Assembly: GCA_023427845.1 (NCBI GenBank)
Contig: JAEYZX010000015.1
Coordinates: 1 to 22,326 of the forward strand
Reading direction: 5' to 3'
Length of the DNA stretch: 22,326 bases
From: Bacteroidota bacterium
GTDB taxonomy: Bacteria > Bacteroidota > Bacteroidia > Flavobacteriales > Flavobacteriaceae
The notes below the pieces were generated by a model that saw only the letters and a list, made by a program, of their open reading frames with translations, did no database searches and was not told the DNA's origin. Positions 1-8,983 of this stretch are shown here, piece by piece; positions within the stretch are counted from its first letter, which is position 1; every line of letters starts with the position of its first letter. Position numbers and translations under genes: made by a program.

Positions 1-100
1 AAGGATGGAAGCGGCATCCTTTTGGGCGCGCCGCGAGCCGATCAGGCGAAGCAAGCGCCCAAAAGATAGAGCGGACAGCCTGACCCTTGGGGCACGCCAA
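1..100 (+). ncRNA. Structured intergenic element, flavo-1 RNA-like (5' end cut by window edge)
   Basis: A perfect 10-bp stem is visible: CTTTTGGGCG at 19-28 pairs with CGCCCAAAAG at 56-65, enclosing a 27-nt loop. It is flanked by the blocks GGATGGAAGCGG (3-14) and AGCGGACAGCCTGACC (70-85). The first block recurs exactly at 19175-19186, where a second, more diverged copy lies. From memory these blocks resemble the flavo-1 RNA motif, a presumed noncoding RNA found mainly in Flavobacteria; the name is tentative. The bases before position 1 are missing, so the full element cannot be judged. Orientation is inferred from the block order. Confidence 0.5.
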
Positions 101-109
101 AAAAAGTAA

Positions 110-224
110 GCCACGAACTACACCACATCCACAAAATAAATTCGTGTCAATTCGCGTAATTCGTGGCAAAAGACCTGACAGCCACTGGCGGTCCTGCTTT
201 TATTTTCAAATGTGAATTCGTGGC
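110..224. repeat. AATTCGTG-type short repeats downstream of queA
   Basis: AATTCGTGTC (139-148), AATTCGCGT (149-157) and AATTCGTGGC (158-167) stand head to tail, and GAATTCGTGGCC recurs at 215-226. GCCACGAA (110-117) is the inverse of TTCGTGGC (160-167), so the array can also fold into a hairpin. It fills the DNA after the queA stop codon. I see no coding potential in 100-240. Confidence 0.6.
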
Positions 225-240
225 CGCTTTGCTACTTAGA

Positions 241-1290
241 CTAGAGAATCAACATTGCATCGCCGTATGAATAGAAGCGATAACCTTCTTTGATTGCTTC
301 TTCGTAGGCCTGTTTCATCAAGTCGTGACCGGTAAATGCCGAAATCATCATCAACAGCGTTGATTTTGGAGTATGGAAATTTGTGATCATACAATCGGCT
401 ATGCTGAAATCGTGCGGCGGAAAAATAAATTTATTTGTCCAACCATCGTAAGGATTCAGCGTTCGTGCCGAAGAAACCGAACTTTCAATTGCACGCATCG
501 AAGTAGTTCCGACCGCGCATACCCGCTTTTTGTTGGCTTTGGCAGTATTTACGATGTCGCATGCCTCCTGACTGATCTTTAGCTCTTCAGAATCCATTTT
601 GTGTTTCGAAAGATCTTCCACTTCAACCGGGTTGAAAGTTCCGAGGCCAACATGAAGCGTGACTTCGGCAAATTTCACACCTTTGATCTCAAGCCTTTTA
701 AGCAGGTGTTTCGAAAAATGCAGGCCGGCGGTTGGCGCCGCTACGGCTCCTTCTTCTTTCGCGTAAATTGTCTGATAACGCTCGGCGTCCTCTTCGTTCA
801 CTTCACGGTTGATGTATTTTGGGATTGGCGTTTCGCCGAGTTCGGTCAGTTTATTTCGGAATTCTTCGTATGATCCGTCGTAAAGAAAACGCAGTGTGCG
901 TCCGCGCGATGTGGTATTGTCGATAACCTCTGCTACGAGCGAATCGTCATCGCCAAAGTACAATTTGTTTCCGATTCGGATTTTGCGCGCCGGATCTACA
1001 AGTACGTCCCACAAGCGCTGTTCAGCGTTGAGTTCGCGAAGCAGAAACACTTCGATCCTCGCTCCTGTTTTTTCTTTGTTTCCGTAAAGTCTTGCCGGAA
1101 AAACCTTTGTATTATTAAGGATCAGCACGTCGCCATCATCAAAATAATTGATGATATCCTTGAACATTTTGTGTTCTATCGTTTTCTTTTTGCGATCGAC
1201 AACCATCAAACGTGATTCATCCCTGTTCTCTGCTGGATGCTCCGCTAAAAGCTCTTTTGGTAAATTGAATTGAAAATGAGATAATTTCAT
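241..1290 (-). CDS. queA: S-adenosylmethionine:tRNA ribosyltransferase-isomerase
   Basis: Cytoplasmic enzyme that moves the ribosyl part of SAM onto 7-aminomethyl-7-deazaguanine in tRNA, giving epoxyqueuosine, the penultimate step of queuosine synthesis. The 349-residue length fits the family (about 350). Family blocks are intact: AAPTAGLHF (about 184-192), TLHVGLGTF (211-219) and TNFHTPKSTLL (303-313), plus the N-terminal LILNNTKVFPARL block. The frame stays open 27 codons further upstream, but the ATG at 1290 is chosen because the protein then begins MKLSHFQFNLP, as the family does, and because a promoter (1340-1371) lies inside the longer reading. It is transcribed separately from aroA, 225 bp upstream. 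Confidence 0.96.
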   Translation of the reverse strand: MKLSHFQFNLPKELLAEHPAENRDESRLMVVDRKKKTIEHKMFKDIINYFDDGDVLILNNTKVFPARLYGNKEKTGARIEVFLLRELNAEQRLWDVLVDPARKIRIGNKLYFGDDDSLVAEVIDNTTSRGRTLRFLYDGSYEEFRNKLTELGETPIPKYINREVNEEDAERYQTIYAKEEGAVAAPTAGLHFSKHLLKRLEIKGVKFAEVTLHVGLGTFNPVEVEDLSKHKMDSEELKISQEACDIVNTAKANKKRVCAVGTTSMRAIESSVSSARTLNPYDGWTNKFIFPPHDFSIADCMITNFHTPKSTLLMMISAFTGHDLMKQAYEEAIKEGYRFYSYGDAMLIL

Positions 1291-1339
1291 GGAAAGTGGA
1301 TTAAAGCCGGCAGTGAATTCCGCCAAAACTTCGAGGTTG

Positions 1340-1371
1340 CAAATATACGACTGTGCGACAGGCGTTGTCAA
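1340..1371 (-). promoter_or_regulatory. queA promoter, Flavobacterium-type
   Basis: On the minus strand, TTG (1371-1369) is followed by 21 nt and then TATATTTG (1347-1340). This matches the TTG-N17-23-TAnnTTTG consensus of Flavobacterium. Transcription should start near 1333, leaving a leader of about 40 nt before the queA ATG. Confidence 0.75.
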
Positions 1372-1497
1372 GTGTTTTGGGGTTTATTTTTGAAATGCGA
1401 AACGAGGGACGAGGAATCAGAAAAAAAAGCAGGGATTTACGCAGTCTTATAAGCCAATGACTTGAACTTTTTAAGCCGCAATTTTTTGGACCAGTTG

Positions 1498-1518
1498 ATG
1501 CCCGATCCCTATTCCCTA
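1498..1518 (-). repeat. Degenerate heptad repeat at the aroA stop codon
   Basis: On the minus strand, starting with the aroA TAG itself, the sequence reads TAGGGAA, TAGGGAT, CGGGCAT: two heptads differing by one base and a third that is more diverged. It is listed because gldA, metK and the receptor gene have better heptad repeats at the same place. Confidence 0.35.
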
Positions 1519-2736
1519 AACGAATTCGAATCCAATTTTCCTCAAATCGTCCCAATACGCCGGATATGATTTCGAAACGACTTTGGAATCTTTGATTACT
1601 AATGGGACTTTAATTGCGAGTGGTGCGAATGCCATCGCCATCCGATGATCGTCATAGGTATTGATCGCTACATTTGAAATGATTTGCGCAGCTGCCTGCA
1701 TGGTTAAGGAAGATGCTGTTGTTGCCACAGTGGCGCCGAGGTTTTGAAGTTCATTTCGCAATGCCGACAGCCGGTCGGTTTCTTTTATGGGCAACGTTGA
1801 AAGTCCGCTCAGTTCACATCCCAATCCCAGCCCCAAACATGTAACTGCTATCGTTTGTGCCAAATCGGGAGTGTCGCTAAGGTCTAAGTTTATAAAATGG
1901 GGTTCAAAATGTTTTTTCGTGAGTTTCACCGAGCCTGAAATAAATTCAGTTTCCACGCCGAAGGCTTCGTATATATACGCCAGTTTACTGTCGCCCTGCC
2001 TGCTGTTGGGATTAAAAGTCGAAAGCTGTAGCTGTGTACCGATGTCGGATAATGCTACAATTGAATAAAAATAGGATGCCGACGACCAGTCTGATTCTAT
2101 AATGATGGTTCTGCCTGCCAACTTCGAAAGCGCCGGCGGCACAATTATCCGATTATTTTCAGACAGCGCTGTTATGCCAACATCCGACAATAATGCTAAT
2201 GTGAGATCAATATAAGGCAGCGATGCTGGCTTGCCTTGAAGTTCGATTTGGAGTCCGTTTTCAAGGCTTGCGGCAATTAGCAAAAGCGCCGAAATGTATT
2301 GGCTGCTGACTTCCGATTCAATAGAAACCTTTTGTCCCGATAAATTCTTTCCGACAATTTTCAACGGAGGATATCCTTCTTTTTCGACATAGCGAATATC
2401 TGCGCCCAGCGACCGGAGTGCGTCGACAAGTATTTTGATGGGCCGCTGTTTCATCCTCTCGGATCCCGTCAACATAACCGACCGCCCACTTTTTATTGCG
2501 AAATAGGCCGTAAGAAACCGCATTGCTGTTCCTGCGTGGCCAATATCAATAACTTCGCCGGTTGATGAAAGCGCGGCAGACATTAACCTACTGTCATCCG
2601 AATCGGAACTGTTTTTAAGGTCGATTCCAGGATGCAAAGCCTGAAGCAGCAATAATCTGTTGGTTTCGGATTTTGAACCCGAAATATTTATTTCAGGCTT
2701 GCCGATTACGGCCGATTTTTGCAATGATACATCCAT
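1516..2736 (-). CDS. aroA: 3-phosphoshikimate 1-carboxyvinyltransferase (EPSP synthase)
   Basis: Sixth step of the shikimate pathway: transfers the enolpyruvyl group of PEP to shikimate-3-phosphate in the cytoplasm. 406 residues, slightly shorter than the usual 420-440. Visible motifs: GSKS (20-23), GHAGTAMRFLTA (66-77), GSERMKQRPI (91-100), SSQYIS (144-149), a DTPD block (288-291) that should carry the catalytic Asp, KETDR (318-322) and DDHRMAMAFA (362-371). The SSQY and KETDR motifs separate it from the related MurA. It is the last gene of a five-gene minus-strand run, 31 bp after the MazG-like gene. The ATG at 2736 is the only start that gives a complete N-terminus. Confidence 0.96.
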   Translation of the reverse strand: MDVSLQKSAVIGKPEINISGSKSETNRLLLLQALHPGIDLKNSSDSDDSRLMSAALSSTGEVIDIGHAGTAMRFLTAYFAIKSGRSVMLTGSERMKQRPIKILVDALRSLGADIRYVEKEGYPPLKIVGKNLSGQKVSIESEVSSQYISALLLIAASLENGLQIELQGKPASLPYIDLTLALLSDVGITALSENNRIIVPPALSKLAGRTIIIESDWSSASYFYSIVALSDIGTQLQLSTFNPNSRQGDSKLAYIYEAFGVETEFISGSVKLTKKHFEPHFINLDLSDTPDLAQTIAVTCLGLGLGCELSGLSTLPIKETDRLSALRNELQNLGATVATTASSLTMQAAAQIISNVAINTYDDHRMAMAFAPLAIKVPLVIKDSKVVSKSYPAYWDDLRKIGFEFV

Positions 2737-2767
2737 TACCGCAAGGTAAAATAAGACACGGGAATTA

Positions 2768-3094
2768 TCATTTTAATTTCTGGTTATTCTGATGTCGGTC
2801 ATGATCCCGCTTGGTTTTTAGTTCAAGCTTTTTGTCAAATGACTCCTGAAGGTTGACGCCCGTTTGGTTAGCAAGGCAGAATACCACAAAAAGGACATCG
2901 GCCAATTCTTCGCCAAGATCTTTGCTTTTATCGCTTTCTTTCTCCGACTGTTCGCCATAGCGCCGGGCGATTATGCGTGCAACTTCACCTACTTCTTCAG
3001 TTAGTTGTGCCATGTTGGTCAGTTCGTTGAAATATCGGACGCCATGCTCTTTAATCCAGTGGTCGACCTCGTGTTGTGCGTTCCGGATATCCAT
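2768..3094 (-). CDS. MazG-type nucleotide pyrophosphohydrolase
   Basis: Small all-alpha NTP pyrophosphohydrolase of 108 residues, predicted to cleave (d)NTPs or damaged nucleotides to monophosphate and pyrophosphate with Mg2+. The metal-binding signature of a single-domain MazG is present: EEVGE (33-37) and EELAD (62-66), with acidic residues E33, E34, E37, E62, E63 and D66. The C-terminus is basic and lysine-rich. The ATG lies 1 bp after the stop codon of the preceding transglutaminase-like gene (TAA-A-ATG), so translational coupling is likely. Its substrate cannot be read from the sequence, and its placement with exported proteins and aroA gives no clear clue. Confidence 0.85.
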   Translation of the reverse strand: MDIRNAQHEVDHWIKEHGVRYFNELTNMAQLTEEVGEVARIIARRYGEQSEKESDKSKDLGEELADVLFVVFCLANQTGVNLQESFDKKLELKTKRDHDRHQNNQKLK

Positions 3095-3095
3095 T

Positions 3096-5072
3096 TTACA
3101 CTTTTTTGAGGATTATCTTTTCATTTTGCTTGCTGATGATGGTTCGGAAAAATTTCTTGAGCATATCATATTTTTCCGACTGGAATAGCGGCTTTGTAAT
3201 ATCGAAAGTAGCAAGAAGCTGAATCTTATTTCCTGTGTTTTCGATTGTATACCGGAAATTCCCCATTTTATCGTCCATTGCAAGATTTAATCCTGCCGGC
3301 ATGGTTTCTACCGAGTATCCTTCCGGAATGGTCAGGGTAATAGTGAATTTATCCTGGGTCGGAAATATAAAATCCACAGGGTAGGCACGAAAATCCTGCT
3401 TGAACGGATTTTCCTGCTGGGCGAAAAAAAGCAAGGGAGAAAGATACATTTTATCACCAATAATTTCAACTGAATTATCGCTCGTAAAAGTATAGTCGAC
3501 CGTAAGTGGTTTTGCTAGAGCGGATTCATTCTCAACCGTGTAATCGGCAATTTCGATTTGGTGCTTCTGTTCCTCTTTTTCTAAAAACTGCTGACGATCC
3601 ATTCCGATAAAGCGGTCCCTGAACAAGTATGCGTTGTGGTTGGTGAATTGCTGCCTTACCTTGCCACTTACGATTCCTTCGCTATCAATATCTGCCATTA
3701 ACAAAACTGTTTCGTTTGATAATACCGTTGGAACCAGGGGAACTTCAGTGACAATCCCGCCTTTTTGGATCATTCGCCCTGTGCCATTCAAATCACGCAA
3801 GGGGAGGACGTTTGGCGCAGCAAGTTTGTACGTCGCGTCGAAAAGCTGCATTTTTGTTTCTGTCATCACCGACGCTACTACATAGTTAAGTCGCATACGG
3901 CTCGGAAATGGTGCCTTTCCATTCTCGCGTGTGCTTAGCAATACCGGGTTTGCATCGAGTCCTGCCATCCTGAGCATTGCGACCAGCATAAGGTTTATTT
4001 CGGCAACATTTCCTGTCCGGTTCGCATATGCCTTTTCCACACCGTCCCTTGTTGCGTACCCATAACGCTCGTTCCATGTCATACGGTTTTTTACATATTC
4101 GAAAATTGCTTCGGCCTTTTCTGATTTCGTATTTTTATTGCCTACCACTGTTGGAATGTCGTTAGCGAAATATTGGTATTTTTCGAGTTCTTTGCCAAAT
4201 TCATCGTCATCGTAAATAGATTTCGCAACATCTTCCCAGGAAGTGGCGATCTGCTTAGGTTCCGAATCGGGCATACGGATTACCTGCAGTTCATGATCGA
4301 TTTTACCGTAATAGTTATGTATATTGTCAACGTACTCCTCCTCAATCAGCGCCGGGACTTCAGTTGCGGTATAGGTTGTTACAATCTGATTATAGGACAA
4401 TCGCATTGTTTGCTTATACTTATTGGTAAATGATTGAGAGGCCATTTCAATCTTCGAATCGGTGTTGACGCGGACATATCCTGTCAGCACGCCCTGATAA
4501 AGATAGAACTCCGGTGCTTCGATCCTGTACTCTGCGAAATCAACAGGAATGGAATACTGGAAGCGAAAATCGGGCAACATCGAAAGGTTCTGCGATTTCA
4601 TCAGGTACCGAATTTCTAGCACCGAACCCACTTTGACGTTGGGAAACGTAACTGAACGGCTATGCCAAAATTCGTCGATTTTCTTTTTGAACATATTTTC
4701 ATTGGCAACTTTAGTCTTTACGATCTTGCCGTCCTCGAGATTATACGTCATCCCTTTTGAAAAAGAAATCGCTTCATCATCAAGGTTTTGATATCCCACA
4801 TAATATGGCACCTCGAAATTAGCCCATTCAAGCCCTTCTTTTTTGTAAATTTTTATCCGAATGGTGACCTCGGTATAAGATTCGAAACCATCTGCATCAA
4901 AATATTTAAATTTTGTTTCAGCCTTCTTGAATAGGATTGCCGCTACTGCCGATGTATCATCCGGATGTCTAGCCTGTTCCAACTCGGCCTTTGAGACTTT
5001 ACCCAATTCATAGTTTTGTGCCTTCGACGAAAGGGCTAATAGAAATGCGAATATTAGTAATCTGGTTTTCAT
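3096..5072 (-). CDS. Exported DUF3857/transglutaminase-like protein, third of three paralogues, catalytic residues replaced
   Basis: 658 residues with a signal peptide (MKTRLLIFAFLLALSSKAQ), so probably periplasmic or outer-membrane facing. An N-terminal DUF3857-like region (about 50-250) precedes a transglutaminase-like core (about 310-430) and a beta-rich C-terminal part ending in a lysine-rich tail. Aligned without gaps to the first paralogue, the GDC of the active site becomes GNV (354-356), so Val356 replaces the catalytic Cys; NH becomes NY (Tyr397 for His); the Asp is kept (Asp412 in LFDAT). It is therefore probably not a working transglutaminase or protease and may bind peptide or serve as a scaffold. 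Its ATG directly follows the TAA of the preceding gene (TAAATG). Confidence 0.85.
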   Translation of the reverse strand: MKTRLLIFAFLLALSSKAQNYELGKVSKAELEQARHPDDTSAVAAILFKKAETKFKYFDADGFESYTEVTIRIKIYKKEGLEWANFEVPYYVGYQNLDDEAISFSKGMTYNLEDGKIVKTKVANENMFKKKIDEFWHSRSVTFPNVKVGSVLEIRYLMKSQNLSMLPDFRFQYSIPVDFAEYRIEAPEFYLYQGVLTGYVRVNTDSKIEMASQSFTNKYKQTMRLSYNQIVTTYTATEVPALIEEEYVDNIHNYYGKIDHELQVIRMPDSEPKQIATSWEDVAKSIYDDDEFGKELEKYQYFANDIPTVVGNKNTKSEKAEAIFEYVKNRMTWNERYGYATRDGVEKAYANRTGNVAEINLMLVAMLRMAGLDANPVLLSTRENGKAPFPSRMRLNYVVASVMTETKMQLFDATYKLAAPNVLPLRDLNGTGRMIQKGGIVTEVPLVPTVLSNETVLLMADIDSEGIVSGKVRQQFTNHNAYLFRDRFIGMDRQQFLEKEEQKHQIEIADYTVENESALAKPLTVDYTFTSDNSVEIIGDKMYLSPLLFFAQQENPFKQDFRAYPVDFIFPTQDKFTITLTIPEGYSVETMPAGLNLAMDDKMGNFRYTIENTGNKIQLLATFDITKPLFQSEKYDMLKKFFRTIISKQNEKIILKKV

Positions 5073-7076
5073 TTAGATCTTTTTGAATATAATTCTCTCA
5101 TTTTGCTTTTCGACGATCTGTCGGTAGTAGTCTTTCAATCCCACATAAAATTCAGCCGGAAACATCGCAACATTCGTATCGGATATAATGCTCAACTGAA
5201 TTTTATTGCCTGCCTGCGCAATATTATACCTAAACGATGTGCGGTTCCCTTCCATTCCAATATTCAGGCTTTGAGGAAGCGTCTCGACAGCATAACCTTC
5301 CGGGATGTCGATGTTTACCGTAAATTTTCGCTGCTGCGGATAATCGAAATCGACTGGATACAAACGCTCCTGTTGTTTAAATGGATTTTCAGATTCCGAC
5401 AAAAATAACAGCGGCGATACATAAATACGATCGCCAATCAGTTCGACCGAACCCGTGTCGGTAAAATCATACATCTCGGTCAAAACTTTAGACACATCGG
5501 TGGCATTGTCCCTTTTGTAGTCAATTATCTCTATGTTACCGTTTCGGTTTTCGAGCGATTCGATATAAGCTTCCTCGGAAACATTGGCGTAAGTTTGCCT
5601 GAATGCAAGCGCTTCCTGATCGGTGTACTGCATACGGATTTTCCCGGTGATGCTGCCATCGGCCGCGGGTGTCATTAAAATGGTTGCAATCGTCTTGGAA
5701 TTTGTCTCCGGAATCAGATCCACCTGCAAAGAACTTCCATCTTTCCGAATGAGTCTGCCAAACCAATTTAAGTCACGTAAAGGCAATACGTTGGCGGCTG
5801 AAAATTTTTCGGTGGCATCAAACAACAATAGTCCATTTGGCGTTTCGACCGCGGCAATGACATAATTGAAAGCAGTACGCGTAGGAAACAATGCAATGCC
5901 ATTTGAACGCGTGCTTAAAAGTATCGGATTTGCGTTGAAGCCGGCATACCGAAGCATCGCGGTAAGCATCAGGTTGATCTCGGCAGCATTTCCGGTTTTG
6001 TCCTTATACGCCTGGCGAACTCCTTTTTCGCAAGAATATCCATTGTATTTGTTCCATGTCATCGTCGATTTCACATGGTTGAATATCGCAGCTATTTTTT
6101 GTTCATCATCGAGTTGTTGCGCAACTATTGGCGAAATTACGTCTTCAAAATATCCGGTTCGGTTAAGTTCAGCGCCAAAGTCGTCATCTTCATAAATTTT
6201 CTTCGTCACTGTCATCCAATCGGTAGAATACATTTTGGTGGGGGACTGCGGAAACCGAATCATCGCAAGCTCATGGGTCACCCCTGCGGTATAATTGGTA
6301 ATGTTGTTGACGTATGCCTCATCACGCATTGCCGGCAGGTTTTCGGCCGAATATGTGGTCTGTAATTCCATATAGTCATGCGAATCGGTTGTAAAAGTGG
6401 TTTGGCCATGAAGCTGCCGCTGCTTGCCGGAAATGACAATAGACCGCCTCTGATTCAGACTGGTTACTTTCGGAGTAACATATCCACGGGATAGGGTGTT
6501 ATATTTATAGTATTCAGGTATATAGGTCTTGTATTCGGCATAATTGGTGGGAATTGACGCCTGAAAATCGAATGCACGCATTTCTACAAAATTGTTCGAC
6601 TTGATCGTGTATTCATACTCGATTACTGATCCTTCTTTAACGTTTGGAAGCGTAATCCTTTTTAACGCCCAATATTTATTGATTTTTTCATCAAACTCGC
6701 CATCGCCTTTCAATTTCGTTTTTTCAATTTTGCCTCCTACCAGGTTATAGGTAACTGCATCGCTTATACTGACCTCTTCTTTTGCATGGTGGCCCAAATA
6801 GTAGGGCAATTCGAAATTGGACCAATTATAGCCGTCCTTGTTGTAAATTTTAATCCGCGTTTTAACAATAGTGCGCATATAAAATCCATCGTGGTCAGAA
6901 TAATCAAAACTCACCTGCCCTTTTTTGAACAATATTGCTGCTGTCGCAGACGGATCGGTTGGATGGGCAGTCTCGCTTAATTCCGCTACGGTTACTTTGC
7001 CAAAATCCCTGTCTTGGGAAGCGGCGCTGATGCTCAACATCAATAAAAATAAAAGCATGGAAACTTTTTTCATCAT
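5073..7076 (-). CDS. Exported DUF3857/transglutaminase-like protein, second of three paralogues, catalytic residues replaced
   Basis: 667 residues, closely similar in order and motifs to the next gene downstream (for example ATAAILFKKG versus AVAAILFKKA, LNYV versus FNYV, NVLPLRDLN in both). Signal peptide in the first 20 or so residues (MMKKVSMLLFLLMLSISAAS). DUF3857-like N-terminal half, then a transglutaminase-like core. The active-site position reads GNAAEINL (362-369), so Ala364 stands in for Cys; Tyr405 stands in for His; Asp420 is kept. The two paralogues thus share a GNxAEINLML motif instead of GDCKALTN. Translation may start at either of two adjacent ATGs (7076 or 7073). It begins 2 bp after the stop of the first paralogue. 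Confidence 0.85.
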   Translation of the reverse strand: MMKKVSMLLFLLMLSISAASQDRDFGKVTVAELSETAHPTDPSATAAILFKKGQVSFDYSDHDGFYMRTIVKTRIKIYNKDGYNWSNFELPYYLGHHAKEEVSISDAVTYNLVGGKIEKTKLKGDGEFDEKINKYWALKRITLPNVKEGSVIEYEYTIKSNNFVEMRAFDFQASIPTNYAEYKTYIPEYYKYNTLSRGYVTPKVTSLNQRRSIVISGKQRQLHGQTTFTTDSHDYMELQTTYSAENLPAMRDEAYVNNITNYTAGVTHELAMIRFPQSPTKMYSTDWMTVTKKIYEDDDFGAELNRTGYFEDVISPIVAQQLDDEQKIAAIFNHVKSTMTWNKYNGYSCEKGVRQAYKDKTGNAAEINLMLTAMLRYAGFNANPILLSTRSNGIALFPTRTAFNYVIAAVETPNGLLLFDATEKFSAANVLPLRDLNWFGRLIRKDGSSLQVDLIPETNSKTIATILMTPAADGSITGKIRMQYTDQEALAFRQTYANVSEEAYIESLENRNGNIEIIDYKRDNATDVSKVLTEMYDFTDTGSVELIGDRIYVSPLLFLSESENPFKQQERLYPVDFDYPQQRKFTVNIDIPEGYAVETLPQSLNIGMEGNRTSFRYNIAQAGNKIQLSIISDTNVAMFPAEFYVGLKDYYRQIVEKQNERIIFKKI

Positions 7077-7078
7077 AT

Positions 7079-8983
7079 CTAGGTTTTTAATAATACCATT
7101 TTTGCGTAGTCGTTTCTGGAAATCTGATCCCAGAATTTTCTAAAGTCTTCGTATTCCGATTTGTCATAAGTTCCCGTCTTCAAAAGCAATGTCCTTTTGT
7201 AGAGCAAAAGAGTATCACTTTTAATCACAACTTCGGTCTTATATTCCCCAAAGTTTGTTTGTAGCTGTATAGGCGAAGGCAATGCTTCTATTGAAAATCC
7301 GTCGGGAATGGCGATTTCAATTTCATCGCTGTCATAAAAGCCGCGATCCACCTCAAAAGCTGTTTTTCTATCCTTGATTCTTTTTAGATTTCCAGACAAC
7401 CGGTTAAAAGCATTAACAACAACCAGCATACGGTTACCGCTTAATTTACCGTAGTCGGCAGCCTCAATTTTAGCATTTTCGGTAAACCGGATATTGTTTT
7501 TATCATTCTTAAATGCCACATCCTTTAGCATTAAATTCCCTACCGTATTCCAGTACGACTTGTAATGCGAATCGCGATCGGATGGCGGTAATCTTTCAAG
7601 GTTGAATTTTTTGCTGTATTGGGTTCCCTCAGATGCTATCGCGATCGAACCTGTAAGGTCGCCATTGGCCAATATTGAATATTTCCCGATACTAATCTGC
7701 TTATTGGCGGCATCGCCATAACTGGTTGTTCGTGCAATCTCGGCGCCGTCGGGCTTCATTATCAACACATCACGGTCATCGGTAAAAGTACCCTGATATC
7801 CGAATGGGTCGATCTGGCTGGTACACTCGAGAAAGATATAGCCGGAACCCTGAGGAATCGCCAAGATGACATGATTGCTTTGCATTGCAACAAAGTCGCG
7901 CACCACATCACGCTTCTCGCTTCCCGCCCAGAGTCTTGTATAATAGGCTTCGACGCCAACGGCCTGTAAGAGGGCAAGCGTATAATTTGTCAGCGCCTTG
8001 CAATCGCCATAACCCAATCGGTCGACATCTTCGGCAGGCATCGGTTTCCAGCCGCCTATCCCTTCCTGAATGGAAACGTATCGCGATTTCTGTTGAACGA
8101 AATCATAGATAATCCTTGCTTTTTTAATTGGATCGGTTTCATTACCAACGAGCTGTATCATCTTATGTTTCGTTTCTTGCGGCAATTCTGTTGTGCCACG
8201 CAGAATCTTATCGTTGAACCATTTGCCGAATTCGGTCCACGTCGTTCCGTCGCCGTCCACACCTTCGAGATGGAATTTATCGAGCGCCATCATCACGCGC
8301 GGAAAAATATTCGGGATGGTAGGACTATATGGTTCCGGTTTTTGGGCGGGAATATTTTTTGCAACGTACTTGATTCCGGTTGTGGTTCGTGAAACCGGTG
8401 ATACGTTGAAGCCTGCAAAATTGAATTCCCTTTTCCTGAATCCGAGGCTTTGATCTACAAAAACGTTAAGTTCCGCATTCTCGATGCTGACGAAATAGCT
8501 GTCTAAGGGAAGCCATTGCGGAATAAAAGCCGTGTTAGGAGTCGCAACCGAACTTTCATACACAATAGTGAACGGATATTGTATCGGAGTATAATCGAGA
8601 TACATGACCCGTGAATCCGAAAACATAGTCGCATTGTCAATAACTGCATGATCCCGGAAATCCTTTCGTTTAATTTTTTTTATTTCGTTGCCAACAGCGT
8701 CATAAACCGTTGCTTCTATGCTTTTGACCAATTGTTTTTTATCGTAGTGCTCCGCCGCATCGATTGCGGTTATGCCTTGCTCGTTCAAAACCGTCACGAT
8801 ACGTCGGCGATTTATCAGCATGCTTCGCTGTGACTCAATAATTATGTCGATTTTATCGAAGCGAACGACAGCGTTGGAATTTGTTTTTAATGTATCGGGG
8901 ATTAGCAGATAAGTAAACTCAAGCTTTTGTGAATGTGCCGACAATGCGAAAAAGAATAGCGTGAGAAGGATGGAAATGCGCAT
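7079..8983 (-). CDS. Exported DUF3857/transglutaminase-like protein, first of three paralogues, catalytic residues present
   Basis: 634 residues with a signal peptide (MRISILLTLFFFALSAHSQ). A DUF3857 domain (about 40-220) precedes a transglutaminase-like core (about 270-400) and a C-terminal beta-rich region. The likely catalytic residues are visible: Cys328 in GYGDCKALTN, His371 in NHVILA, and an acidic residue at the third position, Glu386 in FLECTSQ rather than the usual Asp. It could be an active periplasmic cysteine peptidase or transglutaminase; the substrate is unknown. It is the promoter-proximal gene of the five-gene run; I found no convincing TAnnTTTG box upstream (the nearest are one-mismatch forms). 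Confidence 0.85.
   Translation of the reverse strand: MRISILLTLFFFALSAHSQKLEFTYLLIPDTLKTNSNAVVRFDKIDIIIESQRSMLINRRRIVTVLNEQGITAIDAAEHYDKKQLVKSIEATVYDAVGNEIKKIKRKDFRDHAVIDNATMFSDSRVMYLDYTPIQYPFTIVYESSVATPNTAFIPQWLPLDSYFVSIENAELNVFVDQSLGFRKREFNFAGFNVSPVSRTTTGIKYVAKNIPAQKPEPYSPTIPNIFPRVMMALDKFHLEGVDGDGTTWTEFGKWFNDKILRGTTELPQETKHKMIQLVGNETDPIKKARIIYDFVQQKSRYVSIQEGIGGWKPMPAEDVDRLGYGDCKALTNYTLALLQAVGVEAYYTRLWAGSEKRDVVRDFVAMQSNHVILAIPQGSGYIFLECTSQIDPFGYQGTFTDDRDVLIMKPDGAEIARTTSYGDAANKQISIGKYSILANGDLTGSIAIASEGTQYSKKFNLERLPPSDRDSHYKSYWNTVGNLMLKDVAFKNDKNNIRFTENAKIEAADYGKLSGNRMLVVVNAFNRLSGNLKRIKDRKTAFEVDRGFYDSDEIEIAIPDGFSIEALPSPIQLQTNFGEYKTEVVIKSDTLLLYKRTLLLKTGTYDKSEYEDFRKFWDQISRNDYAKMVLLKT

Noticed and set aside
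1291..1371. Longer N-terminus for QueA
   Set aside because: The extra 27 residues are absent from the family and the region contains the TTG/TATATTTG promoter.
1301..1555. 84-residue minus-strand reading frame between aroA and queA
   Set aside because: It overlaps the end of aroA, runs through the queA promoter, and is rich in Arg and Ser without any recognisable pattern.
1516..2736. MurA instead of AroA
   Set aside because: The SSQY, KETDR and DDHRM motifs and the QRPI block are those of EPSP synthase, and the MurA active-site Cys region is missing.
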